Of a stretch of DNA of 64,000 bases, positions 39,326 to 48,081 are shown one piece after another (position 1 is the stretch's first letter; each line of letters begins with the position of its first letter). The translations under genes and the position numbers were made by a program. Below the pieces are notes generated by a model. That model ran no database searches. It saw only the letters and a program-made list of their open reading frames with translations, and had not been told where the DNA came from. Where the stretch lies: positions 124,001 through 188,000 of IMG/VR virus record IMGVR_UViG_3300044712_001462; one strand, written 5' to 3'. The stretch comes from a virus.

Positions 39326-40272
39326 GCTGCCTCCACAAGCGCCCTAAACGATTCCTTCTTCTGCTCCCACGAACGCTGCTCAGCCCACTGTCGCGCAGCC
39401 AGACTAGCTTCTGAAATATCCTTCCCCAGCCACTTCTGACACAACAGCAACAGGTGGTGCGCATCCGGTAGGTACCAATCTACCGATCGGCCTATCTTTT
39501 TGGTCACCGCACGCGAGTTGATCCTGTCTAGAGCTGGGTATTCGTTCCACGGATTACCGTTCGTGGAGATGACAGGCATTCCACTGGCTGCCGCCTCGAG
39601 GATCTCTAAGCCAATACCGTCCACTGAGTGGGGCACAAGAAGAACATCCCCCTCTGTGTACAGCTCTGCGTTGGACTCAGGACTCGAAGTAGACGCCCAG
39701 TCCAGTTTCTTCTGGCTATAAACTGCAATAGGTATATCCGGCCAGTTATGCCTCAGCCGCTGCACGAGCCCGCCGCCTTTTCTCCCCAAGTACCCACCGT
39801 GCCCGTTGATAAACACAAAACGGCGACAAACAGTTCTCTGTCTGAATACAAACCTAGTCAGATCTACCGGCCAGGGAAAAAAGACACAGGGCAGCCGATC
39901 CTTAAACTGGTTGAAACAGTGTTCAGTCGGACACAGATAACGAGATACACCCCACTGTCGGGCGCTGTCTGGCAACCACTCCTGCATAGGAATGCAGATA
40001 GCAGGGCGACTGTACTCACGGCAGAGCGCAGGCAGAGTAGCAAAATAAGGGTGTTCGCAGAAAACAACCCTATCTACCTTGTCTCGCACGAAAGAGAGTC
40101 CAGCCTGCTCGTCACCGTATGTTGAGTACTCCGCGCGATCAGGAGTTGTGGTGGGAAAATCTCGATGTTTCACCACCAGCCAATGGGCTAAATCAACGTG
40201 GGAATCAATCTGGCGATTGAGTTCACCCAATCCCGAAGCGCAGCAATACCCCGCTAATCCAATACGCGACAT
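39322..40272 (-). CDS. GT-B glycosyltransferase-like protein, 316 aa
   Basis: The C-terminal half has DVLLVPHSVDGIGLEILEAAASGMPVISTNG, here given in part: GIGLEILEAAASGMPVIST, the donor-site signature of GT4-like enzymes. The N-terminal GYCCASGLGELNRQI loop also fits. First full enzyme of the operon. Confidence 0.75.
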   Translation of the reverse strand: MSRIGLAGYCCASGLGELNRQIDSHVDLAHWLVVKHRDFPTTTPDRAEYSTYGDEQAGLSFVRDKVDRVVFCEHPYFATLPALCREYSRPAICIPMQEWLPDSARQWGVSRYLCPTEHCFNQFKDRLPCVFFPWPVDLTRFVFRQRTVCRRFVFINGHGGYLGRKGGGLVQRLRHNWPDIPIAVYSQKKLDWASTSSPESNAELYTEGDVLLVPHSVDGIGLEILEAAASGMPVISTNGNPWNEYPALDRINSRAVTKKIGRSVDWYLPDAHHLLLLCQKWLGKDISEASLAARQWAEQRSWEQKKESFRALVEAA

Positions 40273-40278
40273 ATCCTC

Positions 40279-40506
40279 TTAATCCAAAACAGGTGGATCG
40301 ATAATGATTCCCCGAACCACGCAATTAGGGCGCAGCAGGGGTGGTAACCCTCTCAAGGCAGCTTTGGCTGCGGGGTAGTTATTGAAGACAGGCAAGGCAT
40401 CCTCTAACCCGTGATGATTCTTCCGCATAAAGTCCCACACAGTAATCCAACGATCCTCAGGCGCGAGCCAAATAGAGAACATCCCGGAATACCCGTGATC
40501 ATCCAC
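40279..40506 (-). CDS. Hypothetical protein, 75 aa (GTG start)
   Basis: GTG 40506 follows GGAGG. Starts DDHGYSGMFSIWLAPEDRWI, no known motif. Seven bases before the glycosyltransferase start, so likely the lead gene of the glycan operon. Nothing is seen in 40507-40586. Confidence 0.6.
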   Translation of the reverse strand: MDDHGYSGMFSIWLAPEDRWITVWDFMRKNHHGLEDALPVFNNYPAAKAALRGLPPLLRPNCVVRGIIIDPPVLD

Positions 40507-40586
40507 AATCTGCCTCCATGCTCAGCGAAGATGATTCTCCCCTGTCTGGGACCTATCTTACTACCCTTCAGCAACTTAGAGCCAGA

Positions 40587-40805
40587 TTAACCACTCAGGC
40601 CCATTCCCAGCGGTATAAACACCACACCTATCTTCGCACACTGAATCGCCATCAACGTGCACACGTAGCTCATCGGATCCTCAAAGTAGAAGAAGCTACA
40701 CCCCTTCTGTCTCACCGCGTTCACGGGGTTCGTTGTTAACGCCAGCCACACGAACTGACCTTGTGTCAGCCCAATCATAGCTACGCTCGCCTGGGGAGCA
40801 CTCAT
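40587..40805 (-). CDS. Small membrane protein, 72 aa
   Basis: The ATG at 40805 (MSAPQASVAMIGLTQGQFVW) follows AGGAGG. Two hydrophobic stretches (about 8-28 and 47-69) predict a small membrane protein. It is divergent from the plus-strand operon at 40918. Confidence 0.6.
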   Translation of the reverse strand: MSAPQASVAMIGLTQGQFVWLALTTNPVNAVRQKGCSFFYFEDPMSYVCTLMAIQCAKIGVVFIPLGMGLSG

Positions 40806-40917
40806 CGTCACTACCTCCTCTCGGGTTATGTAACTGATATTGCGCTAGGGTCGCACAACCCTTCACACTGGGAAACACAGGCTGATAAATACAAGACACC
40901 CAAGCGCTGGTCACAAC

Positions 40918-41229
40918 ATGGATGGAATTCCTGTCACCGTCAACCAGAAACGCTGGCGACTTGTATTCCGGCAGTTGGATAAAAACGAACATGGGCGTTG
41001 TGATGCGCCTCATGTGAAAAACAAACAAATCTCTATTTCTCCCACGGTTCTCAACGACGAGGAACTGTATCTAGCCACTGTCCTCCACGAGATCCTCCAT
41101 GCAGCCTGTTGGAGCCTCGACGAGGAATATGTAACGGAATACGCCAAAGCAGCAGCGAAAACAGCCATTCGTCTTGGGTTTCGACTCACTGAGGAGCCCC
41201 ATGGCAAAAAGCCAAAAAACACTCGTTGA
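40918..41229 (+). CDS. HEXXH zincin-like protein, 103 aa
   Basis: HEILHAACW (His 57, Glu 58, His 61) is a zinc-metalloprotease motif, in a short protein with an N-terminal beta sheet (WRLVFRQL). Similar HEILHA zincins occur in phages without known substrates. First gene of the only plus-strand operon; no strong ribosome site seen. Confidence 0.7.
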   Translation: MDGIPVTVNQKRWRLVFRQLDKNEHGRCDAPHVKNKQISISPTVLNDEELYLATVLHEILHAACWSLDEEYVTEYAKAAAKTAIRLGFRLTEEPHGKKPKNTR

Positions 41230-41473
41230 TCTGGCTCGTTCTAAAACTCCTAAACAATCTCCCACGCAAATCAGCTTCATCGACAAACTGCCAGACGAGA
41301 TTCGTCAACAGCTGCTTGATCTGCGTGAGCAATTCCTCGCCGGGAATCTAGGCAACTGGACTCCACGAGGACTCTTGGAAGAAATCGTGGAACCAGCCGG
41401 TGTGGAGATCGGCGTTTCCTTAGCAACGTTTCGACGCTGGCTTTATGAGGGACAACGGAAGAACAAGAAATGA
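41201..41473 (+). CDS. Putative helix-turn-helix protein, 90 aa
   Basis: ATG 41201 follows GAGGAG. The C-terminal TPRGLLEEIVEPAG then SLATFRRWLYEGQR looks like a DNA-binding helix-turn-helix. It overlaps the zincin gene by 29 bases and the phosphoesterase by four. It might regulate or guide the enzyme. Confidence 0.6.
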   Translation: MAKSQKTLVDLARSKTPKQSPTQISFIDKLPDEIRQQLLDLREQFLAGNLGNWTPRGLLEEIVEPAGVEIGVSLATFRRWLYEGQRKNKK

Positions 41474-42750
41474 GAAACACCGGCAGGAAAAACTCAAAGA
41501 GCATGGTTGCCACAGCCAAAGAGCTGGGGAAAAAGAAAGTCATCGACTCACTGGCTAACGACGCCGCGGAAGATACACCTTCTGAGCAGATTAAGATCGT
41601 CCCTATCGGCAAAGACGGCCTCGAGCTGATCATAGCCGGGCCCACTATCCGTACCGTCGAGGAGGCTCTCAAACGCGCTGAAATCGACTTAGCGATCTGG
41701 GACGTTGTTACTCAGGAAGTCAACTCCTGGGAATGTGTGGGGAAGATTAAGCAGGGCCAGGACGCCAGTGGGCGCTGGAGACGAGAGAAGTTGTGGAAAC
41801 AGCCGCTCTGGCAGGTCAAAATCAAACTCCAGAGAAAAGCCCCGAAGCCTATCCAGGAGGCTATCAAAGGCCTGGTGGAGGAGTTCTCAAAGAAGCCGCC
41901 AGCACTGCCCAAAGTCAAATACAGTAAGAGCACCAAGCCCTACATGCTCGAGCTGTCGCTCTTTGATGTGCATCTCGGGAAACGGTGCTGGGGTGCTGAA
42001 GCGGGGGCGGGCGACTACGATCTCAAGATTGCCGAGCTGGATTACCTGGCGGCTGTAGATGACCTCCTGGAGAAGATTCAGCACTACAAGATCGGCAAGA
42101 TCCTGATGCCTCTCGGTTCTGACTTCTTCCAACAGAATAGCTGGATCGCGGAGACGGCTCGAGGAACTCCGGTAGACAGCGTGGATGACCGGTTCCAGAG
42201 AGTGTTCCAAGTCGGATGTCGGGCCCTGGAACATGCCATCAAGCGCTGCCGAGAGGTGGCTCCGGTGCACACCCTGCACATTGCAGGGAACCACGACCCG
42301 GCTACTTCGTGGTATATGTGCGAGTGGCTCAATGCCCGGTTCAACGGGGACAAGCATGTCAGCTTTGACAATGGCCCCTTGTTCCGGAAATATCAGCGCT
42401 GGGGTATCTCCCTGCTAGGCTTCACACACGAGGCTCTCAAGAACCTGCCATTGATTATGGCCCGAGAGCAACAAGAGGCGTGGGCAGAAGCCAAGCACTT
42501 TGAATGGCACGTCGGCCACCTCCATAAGAAGATGGAGACAGTCTACGTAGCGGGAGATACCTACAACGGGGTGCGCGTAGCTGTGCTTCCCAGCCTATCA
42601 GGTACCGACCGCTGGCACCATGAACAAGGGTTCGTGGGCGGGCTGCGTACTGCGGAAGCCTATCTCTGGGGGACAGACGAAGGCTACGTCGGGCATTTCT
42701 CTACCATTGCCCGCACTGAAAGAGCTCGACTAGGGTTGAAAGCGGCTTAG
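41470..42750 (+). CDS. Metallophosphoesterase (calcineurin-like), 426 aa
   Basis: The core has LFDVHLGKR (Asp 166, His 168), LGSDFF (Asp 218), GNHD (273-276) and a late GHLH motif, all ligands of a dinuclear metal site as in SbcD/Mre11-type enzymes. A 150-residue N-terminal extension with charged and beta segments is of unknown role. Likely a phage nuclease or phosphatase acting on DNA. Its stop overlaps a convergent minus-strand gene by four bases. Confidence 0.85.
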   Translation: MRNTGRKNSKSMVATAKELGKKKVIDSLANDAAEDTPSEQIKIVPIGKDGLELIIAGPTIRTVEEALKRAEIDLAIWDVVTQEVNSWECVGKIKQGQDASGRWRREKLWKQPLWQVKIKLQRKAPKPIQEAIKGLVEEFSKKPPALPKVKYSKSTKPYMLELSLFDVHLGKRCWGAEAGAGDYDLKIAELDYLAAVDDLLEKIQHYKIGKILMPLGSDFFQQNSWIAETARGTPVDSVDDRFQRVFQVGCRALEHAIKRCREVAPVHTLHIAGNHDPATSWYMCEWLNARFNGDKHVSFDNGPLFRKYQRWGISLLGFTHEALKNLPLIMAREQQEAWAEAKHFEWHVGHLHKKMETVYVAGDTYNGVRVAVLPSLSGTDRWHHEQGFVGGLRTAEAYLWGTDEGYVGHFSTIARTERARLGLKAA

Positions 42751-42926
42751 AAGCCGTACTTCCTCAACAGCTTCTTTGCTGTGACTTTCTGGGCTTCCGT
42801 CAGATTCTTACGCTGACGGAAGCACACGTTTTCCAGAAAGTCTGCCTCAGCCGACGTGACATCGACGTCCACAGCATTGTCTAGCTCGAGTAGCCTATCT
42901 TTAAGAGCGCGATCCTCAGCGTTCAT
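42747..42926 (-). CDS. Small conserved-looking protein, 59 aa
   Basis: Encodes MNAEDRALKDRLLELDNAVD and ends with RKNLTEAQKVTAKKLLRKYGF-type basic helix (final residues LLRKYGF). It converges on the phosphoesterase gene. Not recognised. Confidence 0.65.
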   Translation of the reverse strand: MNAEDRALKDRLLELDNAVDVDVTSAEADFLENVCFRQRKNLTEAQKVTAKKLLRKYGF

Positions 42927-42943
42927 CTACACATCCGTGTGTC

Positions 42944-43402
42944 TCAGTTGTAGTCATCAATGTAGCCGGATCCGTGATACCGAGCCTCAGACTCGAGAAC
43001 CGCCCAATTCCCTACGTTGTAACCAGGATGTTCACCAATCTCTGGCCGGTGCCCGCTGTATTTCACACGCGTCAAATAGCACCGAGAGCAGTATCCGTGT
43101 ACTTCTCCTACCCCATCCGTATGGTGATAGGCTACATGGTCACCACAGAGCTCGCACCCATAAGCAATCGCGCTTAAAGCCTTCTGCAAAGCCCTTCGTC
43201 GCAACGAAGTCGTACGCACAAGAGACTCGTCGTCAAACAGAAACTGCCAGCAAGAGATATCCTTCTCAAACTGGCAGAGTACTCGGCGTAGCAGTGACTC
43301 GTCATCTGGCAACATCATCTGCTTGACTTGTGCGTACTCGGCATAGCGAGCTTGAAGACGCCCATCCTGGCGGGCAGAGAACACAAGTGATACTGCTGTC
43401 AT
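42944..43402 (-). CDS. Hypothetical protein with Cys/His motif, 152 aa
   Basis: CELCGDHVAYHHTDGVGEVH and CSRC resemble an HNH-like or zinc-ribbon centre. A degenerate HNH nuclease is possible, but the catalytic His-Asn pair is not clear. Confidence 0.6.
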   Translation of the reverse strand: MTAVSLVFSARQDGRLQARYAEYAQVKQMMLPDDESLLRRVLCQFEKDISCWQFLFDDESLVRTTSLRRRALQKALSAIAYGCELCGDHVAYHHTDGVGEVHGYCSRCYLTRVKYSGHRPEIGEHPGYNVGNWAVLESEARYHGSGYIDDYN

Positions 43403-43448
43403 CGTATGTCCATAAATCTAGGGTTGGGTCCTAACTCCTCTGATAGCA

Positions 43449-44039
43449 TCATTTTATCGACATAGCGTGCGATACCAAAGAGAAACCACACGTATCGTCA
43501 TAAAACTGTCCCGCCACACAGTAATGCAGCGCTTCAATTGTTGACGTGTTGTAGATAACCACATCAACACACTCGTCTGGAATCTGCTCAGAGGAATGAG
43601 CCGGAAGTCCGTTATCAAAACCCGGCCTGACGATCTTATAGATCCTCCCGCCGCGCCTGTGAATCGCCTCTGCCTCTTCTACAAACCGCACATCTTTGAT
43701 CACGTAGTCATCCGGCTCACTATCCACCAGACGCTCAAAAATCTTTACCCAGCAATCATACCCGTGGATGTCGCGGCCACCCTCGGTACCATAGCGCTGC
43801 ATCAGGCGTCGAACCTCTGGGTTCTTCTTCGCCTCATCCCAGCCCACTTCCGATATGAGCTGGGATAAGCGCACGATCTGACCAAGCGACACCGGCACCC
43901 ACGGATCGACAGCCAGCAAGCCCTTCTTCATGGCATCCGCAAACGCAAACGGCTTAAACCCCGCCTTGAGAAACGGGATCGCTGCTGTGTCTTTACCATG
44001 CTGGGCTTCACCAGCTAGTCCGATCAAGTGGTATGTCAT
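43449..44039 (-). CDS. Deoxynucleoside monophosphate kinase-like protein, 196 aa
   Basis: The P-loop GLAGEAQHGKDTAA (residues 7-20) is the dNMP kinase version of Walker A, as in T4 gene 1 and its relatives. DVRFVEEAEAI fits the LID/NMP region. It phosphorylates dNMPs for phage DNA synthesis, perhaps including modified bases. ATG 44039 overlaps the previous stop. Confidence 0.8.
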   Translation of the reverse strand: MTYHLIGLAGEAQHGKDTAAIPFLKAGFKPFAFADAMKKGLLAVDPWVPVSLGQIVRLSQLISEVGWDEAKKNPEVRRLMQRYGTEGGRDIHGYDCWVKIFERLVDSEPDDYVIKDVRFVEEAEAIHRRGGRIYKIVRPGFDNGLPAHSSEQIPDECVDVVIYNTSTIEALHYCVAGQFYDDTCGFSLVSHAMSIK

Positions 44040-44146
44040 TTCGTAGTCCACCCGCCATAGTAGCCGGAGTAATGTGGAGAATTACAAATTGCATCCGTGT
44101 ACGCGCGCATGAGCTCTTCCTGCGCGCGCTGCTGGTCATATTGCAT
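44036..44146 (-). CDS. Tiny Tyr/Gly-rich protein, 36 aa
   Basis: From ATG 44146 the frame encodes MQYDQQRAQEELMRAYTDAI and ends SGYYGGWTTK. The same frame stays open upstream (KRAISAISAKTTTLSYDW) without a standard start, so the real N-terminus may lie earlier. Overlaps the kinase by four bases. Confidence 0.5.
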   Translation of the reverse strand: MQYDQQRAQEELMRAYTDAICNSPHYSGYYGGWTTK

Positions 44147-44210
44147 GCTCAAAGCCGACCAGTCATACGAGAGGGTCGTGGTCTTTGCCGAAATAGCTGA
44201 GATAGCCCGC

Positions 44211-44420
44211 TTAACCGCGGCGAAAGGGAATTACCCGGACCTCAAGCCGGTCATCCATGTTCACGAATTCCTCAGGCACCAAGCGCATAGCACGAATCGT
44301 GGCATGCTTCTCGTCTTTCGCCATTACAGCGCTGGGCTGCACCACGATCGAAGTGACTCCGCCCTCTTCCTTCTGCTTTTCCGTGGGGTTCAACAATACG
44401 ATTACCAGATACGGTTCCAT
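44211..44420 (-). CDS. Hypothetical protein, 69 aa
   Basis: Starts MEPYLVIVLLNPTEKQKEEG and has alternating strands (GVTSIVVQPSAVMAKDEKHA). Resembles small phage proteins with an MEPYLVxxLxPT start. Not named. Confidence 0.65.
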   Translation of the reverse strand: MEPYLVIVLLNPTEKQKEEGGVTSIVVQPSAVMAKDEKHATIRAMRLVPEEFVNMDDRLEVRVIPFRRG

Positions 44421-44434
44421 CTTTTTCTACCTCT

Positions 44435-45013
44435 CTACTTCACAACGTTGTTTCCGGTGGCGGCGTACACAGCCTCCACCTGACCAATAATTGATTCCTG
44501 AAAGCTGTTAAACCTCTTTGATAAGAGACCTTGCAGCCTGATAAGCTCTTCAATCCACTTCGCACAATCATCCGTGAATTGCTTGTCTGTAGCGATACGA
44601 TTACTCCACCTAGCTAGCACATCACACCTGCGTGCTTCGCTGATATCGAAATCCTTTTCAAACCGATCTCGTTCCTCTGTCATCTCCGACAGACTAAGTT
44701 CAAGCTCCTCAATCCGTTCCCGCCGTTCCCGCTCAACTGCATAAGTCTGGCGTGCGATGTCCCAGGCCTTCTGAATATCATCACGCTCTGCGGTCAGCTT
44801 GTTGACCTGATCTGCCAACATCGCGATCTCTGACTCGCGCTTCACCAGAAGATCTGACTTATCCGCACACTTGCGCACGATGGCGTTAGTCACATCGAGC
44901 TGCTTCTCAAGCTCCTTCACGACCTTGTTGTACCGGGCCTGCATCGCTATCAGATCGCCCTGGTAGTAATCCTCTCTCCGCCACCGCTTCAAAAACCGCT
45001 TGCACCAATTCAC
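44435..45013 (-). CDS. Long coiled-coil protein, 192 aa
   Basis: Residues 20-140 are heptads (ELEKQLDVTNAIVRKCADKS and following). N-terminal basic/aromatic region MNWCKRFLKRWRREDYYQ. Possibly structural or scaffolding; overlaps the VWA gene by four bases. Confidence 0.65.
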   Translation of the reverse strand: MNWCKRFLKRWRREDYYQGDLIAMQARYNKVVKELEKQLDVTNAIVRKCADKSDLLVKRESEIAMLADQVNKLTAERDDIQKAWDIARQTYAVERERRERIEELELSLSEMTEERDRFEKDFDISEARRCDVLARWSNRIATDKQFTDDCAKWIEELIRLQGLLSKRFNSFQESIIGQVEAVYAATGNNVVK

Positions 45014-45666
45014 TGGGCATCTCCTTCCGCGGACATCTGGGCCCGCTGCTCATCCGTATAGCTCAGCGCCGAGGTGTATACCGCTCGATCCAATCCAGAA
45101 TCCTGCAGCATGCGACTGCGCAGCACATTCCCAGAGGATGCCGCATACACGCCTTTTACGCCAGCTGAGTTGTTCACAAACGAAGCCGACATGTGTTGGC
45201 TCATTCCAAGTGCACCAGACGTAGCAAAGGCATCGATGTTCGCACCCAGGAACAGGAAGGACCAGTTATCCTTCTCCTTGTCCGCCAGCAGCTGCTTTAC
45301 GCGCTCAAGAGAGAACTCGGTAGACGAGTTTTCCTCGCCATCCGTAATGATCATGCAGATCACTTCCGGCTTAGTACTCGCCTTATTAATGCGCTCCGTC
45401 ACATGAGCCACGCCCAAGCCAATGGCGTCTAGGAGCGGCGTACCACCCCGAGGCACCAACGTAATGTCCTTCACCTCGTCCAGCCGAACTCCATCATAAA
45501 CCACTTCCCGCGGATTCACGTTGTCGAACTGAATCAGCGTAAACCGAACGTCTCCATCCAGCTTCTTCTGGTCTTCTACAAAGCTCCGTAGCCCACCCTC
45601 GTGATCCGACTTCGCCGACTGCATCGAACCTGACCGATCAAGGATCACCACAATCTCAGTACTCAT
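45010..45666 (-). CDS. VWA-domain protein, 218 aa
   Basis: VVILDRSGSMQSA (Asp 10, Ser 12, Ser 14) forms a MIDAS metal site; GGTPLLDAIG supplies the Thr and IITDGEENSS the Asp. Such phage VWA proteins often accompany AAA+ ATPases, though here the ATPase lies 24 kb away. The ATG at 45666 follows GGAG; the longer frame belongs to the upstream gene. Confidence 0.8.
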   Translation of the reverse strand: MSTEIVVILDRSGSMQSAKSDHEGGLRSFVEDQKKLDGDVRFTLIQFDNVNPREVVYDGVRLDEVKDITLVPRGGTPLLDAIGLGVAHVTERINKASTKPEVICMIITDGEENSSTEFSLERVKQLLADKEKDNWSFLFLGANIDAFATSGALGMSQHMSASFVNNSAGVKGVYAASSGNVLRSRMLQDSGLDRAVYTSALSYTDEQRAQMSAEGDAQ

Positions 45667-46261
45667 ACAACAACTCCCTATAGCGCTCTGAAACCCCAAA
45701 ATACGCTGCCAGACTCTCCAGAGTCGTGAACACCGGAATGTCTGCCTCGTAAGCCAGCTGAACTTCCTCGTCCGCACCTTTCGAGTCACCTGACACCCGG
45801 TATACCGCTTCCGACCCTAACACCCAAGGCTTGTCTATTTCCGTCCAGATGGCATACGGCACCTCTTCCCAGTTAGGATGAAAAACAGAGAAAGCCGGGT
45901 TCAGCGGTGCCAAACCCAGCTTCCAAATCGCATCAAAAGCTTCTACCGAACGCTTGAGATTCGCTTCCCTAGTCTCAACGCCGCGTAAGGTATCCCCGTT
46001 GCTGATCGGGCACGCAATATAGACTCGTCGGCGCATAATCAAAGAATCCGTTCTCGTGCGAAAACTCCGAATAGCCTTCTCGGCGTCCTCTTTTGAGGCC
46101 CAACGCTGATCGGCATCACTCCGAATGCCCTCAAACCACTCGCCAACCTTATCCATGTACATGAGCCCATCAGGCTCATATACATACCACCCGCGACCGT
46201 CCGCATTACCGACCCGGGCTGATGCCAGCATCCTCTGACGGTACCCTGCGCTGACTTTCAT
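45656..46261 (-). CDS. DUF4406/nucleoside deoxyribosyltransferase-like protein, 201 aa
   Basis: The C-terminal part RRRVYIACPISNGDTLRGVE, NPAFSVFHP and SKGADEEVQLAYEADIPVF is the Rossmann-like DUF4406 pattern related to nucleoside 2-deoxyribosyltransferases. The N-terminal 70 residues form a separate domain (GWYVYEPDGLMYMDKVGEWF). It may act in nucleotide metabolism with the dNMP kinase nearby. Confidence 0.7.
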   Translation of the reverse strand: MKVSAGYRQRMLASARVGNADGRGWYVYEPDGLMYMDKVGEWFEGIRSDADQRWASKEDAEKAIRSFRTRTDSLIMRRRVYIACPISNGDTLRGVETREANLKRSVEAFDAIWKLGLAPLNPAFSVFHPNWEEVPYAIWTEIDKPWVLGSEAVYRVSGDSKGADEEVQLAYEADIPVFTTLESLAAYFGVSERYRELLYEY

Positions 46262-46521
46262 TAGGTCCTCTTCGGCGTGTGAACATAGTGCATGGCAGTC
46301 AAAAATCCCCAGAACCACAGTACCCCAGTCCCGAATCCGCACACAAGCGCAGTCAGAAAACTGTCTGAGATCTGGTGCCCTGCCACAAATCCCAACCCGG
46401 CGCTCAGACAGACATCAATCAGAGCCCGATACGGGTAGGGTTCCGGTTCCGACGGTTTCAGCACAATTTTCGGTTCCTGGTAAATCTGGTCCCACATTTG
46501 CGGACTGATGCGTTGAATCAT
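46261..46521 (-). CDS. Membrane protein, 86 aa
   Basis: ATG 46521 follows AAGGAG. Two hydrophobic segments (about 35-53 and 58-78). Overlaps the DUF4406 gene in TAATG. Function unknown. Confidence 0.65.
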   Translation of the reverse strand: MIQRISPQMWDQIYQEPKIVLKPSEPEPYPYRALIDVCLSAGLGFVAGHQISDSFLTALVCGFGTGVLWFWGFLTAMHYVHTPKRT

Positions 46522-46744
46522 CTTTGCTCTCCTTGATTTCTTGGGATAATCGGGCGCTCGCTTCGTCATATTCGCGCAGCGCCACAACCATCTCGGTTTT
46601 CAAGACACGGGTGTACATATCTCCGCCTATGTCTCCGTAAGATGTATAGGCTTTGAGTAAGTCATAGAATCTGCGCCGGTACTCCGATTCCAAGCCGATG
46701 GCTCGAAGTATGGAGTAGCCCCAACTCAAGTGTGGAGGCCCCAA
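46415..46744 (-). CDS. Hypothetical protein, 109 aa, start uncertain
   Basis: The frame looks coding (SILRAIGLESEYRRRFYDLL; EMVVALREYDEASARLSQEI) but opens with TTG codons and no clear ribosome site. Its last 107 bases overlap the membrane-protein gene in another frame. Confidence 0.45.
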   Translation of the reverse strand: MGPPHLSWGYSILRAIGLESEYRRRFYDLLKAYTSYGDIGGDMYTRVLKTEMVVALREYDEASARLSQEIKESKDDSTHQSANVGPDLPGTENCAETVGTGTLPVSGSD

Positions 46745-47367
46745 GCGCGAGAGGTATCGCCAATTCGGACTGCGAACACTTCGCCTTTACCAGGCCCGTG
46801 ATAAAGAAAGCCGCCGTTAAAGCTATAGGCGTAATAGACCGGTCGGCCCTCGTTGCTCCGCAGATCCCAGATCGTTTCCTTCAGCTCAGCTCCGAACCAG
46901 GTTTGCCTCGTGATGCTCAAACGACGATCAGTTTCTACGTCTACCTCAACGTCATACCACTCCGGATGAGCCATAATTACAGCACTCCGCGTCTCTGCGT
47001 ACAGCTTGGGATGAACAGGCTCATACAAACTGACGGATAATCCGTGAAAAGTACCATCATCGCAGGCCACTACCTTGCGCGAAGGCACCTTATAGTGCAG
47101 ACCAGCGTAGTCATACTCGCAGTAGTCTCCATTGCGCACCAGGTAGTCCAAGCCCTCTCGGAGATCTCTAACAAGTTTCTCAGCCATCTCCTGCTGACCT
47201 GCGGCATACAGCCCCGTAAGCCAGCCGTGAATATGCGCCAGGCGAGTCTTTCCTTCGTTGGACAAATACAACCGTCGATACATCTCTGTGCGGTCAAGGA
47301 TACGCGCTAACTTGCCATATCCCAGGTCTAAAAAATCAAGCTCAGGCGTTCGAACGTCAGTTGCCAC
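46726..47367 (-). CDS. Hypothetical protein, 213 aa (GTG start)
   Basis: GTG 47367 has GAGG upstream. Helical N-terminal third, then a beta-rich part (DYAGLHYKVPSRKVVACDDG). No motif recognised. Confidence 0.65.
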   Translation of the reverse strand: MATDVRTPELDFLDLGYGKLARILDRTEMYRRLYLSNEGKTRLAHIHGWLTGLYAAGQQEMAEKLVRDLREGLDYLVRNGDYCEYDYAGLHYKVPSRKVVACDDGTFHGLSVSLYEPVHPKLYAETRSAVIMAHPEWYDVEVDVETDRRLSITRQTWFGAELKETIWDLRSNEGRPVYYAYSFNGGFLYHGPGKGEVFAVRIGDTSRAWGLHT

Positions 47368-47378
47368 TAATTAGAGCC

Positions 47379-47570
47379 TCACTTTGACCGGTCTTTGTAA
47401 TACGCAGAGTAACAAATAAACTCCCCTATCTCATCCAAATATCCGTTGTCAATCAACGCCCCATAGAATCCCTCGCCAGTCTCTGACGAATGAATCTCGG
47501 CACGCTGCCATAAAGCAACAATAGCTGCTAGTCGTACTGACTCAGCCTCATGGTTAATCTCACGCGGCAT
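47379..47570 (-). CDS. Small hypothetical protein, 63 aa
   Basis: ATG 47570 (MPREINHEAESVRLAAIVAL) follows GGGGAG. Helical with an acidic middle. Overlaps the next gene by eleven bases. Confidence 0.6.
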   Translation of the reverse strand: MPREINHEAESVRLAAIVALWQRAEIHSSETGEGFYGALIDNGYLDEIGEFICYSAYYKDRSK

Positions 47571-47859
47571 TGGTTCTCCCCGCTTCCTGATGCTCCACAG
47601 CATGAAGGGCATCAAACACAAAATCAGCATACTCCGAATCACCCAAGTGCTTTCCTGCCTCGCGCAGCACTCGTGAGATCTTGTCCACAGCTGCCTTGAA
47701 TTGCTCCCGAGACATCGGATAGCTCTCAGACAAACGATCCAAAATGGCCTCCAGTTGCTCTACGGTCATCTCGGCAAGACACAGCTGGATGACCTGGGAA
47801 TACCCGTTTACCGAAGGTTCAATATGCCTCCAGATATCGTCGATCAACTCATTCCTCAT
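47560..47859 (-). CDS. Hypothetical protein, 99 aa
   Basis: All-helical pattern MRNELIDDIWRHIEPSVNGY onward; no motif recognised. Overlaps both neighbours. Confidence 0.6.
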   Translation of the reverse strand: MRNELIDDIWRHIEPSVNGYSQVIQLCLAEMTVEQLEAILDRLSESYPMSREQFKAAVDKISRVLREAGKHLGDSEYADFVFDALHAVEHQEAGRTNAA

Positions 47860-48049
47860 CTAGTAGGTACTCCAGAATCTCGGCCATTGACTCTTTCACC
47901 GGCAACGTACTTCGACCCGACATGTGGACATAACACCCTGCCACACCGTCGGTGAGCTTAATCTCCGAGATCGCTGCAATGTGTCTGGTGAAGATCACTA
48001 GCCGCTCTGTGTCAAATGACTGCGACGTAAGATAGATGTACTCAGGCAT
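47849..48049 (-). CDS. Hypothetical protein behind an operator, 66 aa
   Basis: Starts MPEYIYLTSQSFDTERLVIF; a beta-rich small protein. An operator-like 14-mer lies 15 bases upstream of its ATG. Confidence 0.6.
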   Translation of the reverse strand: MPEYIYLTSQSFDTERLVIFTRHIAAISEIKLTDGVAGCYVHMSGRSTLPVKESMAEILEYLLDEE

Positions 48050-48063
48050 AGCGTCTCTCTTTG

Positions 48064-48077
48064 TAATAGCGATAACA
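48064..48077. promoter_or_regulatory. Operator-like site (TAATAGCGATAACA)
   Basis: Identical to the copies at 53804 and (inverted) 23429. Sits in the gap between 47849-48049 and 48082-48348. Confidence 0.55.
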
Positions 48078-48081
48078 GAAA

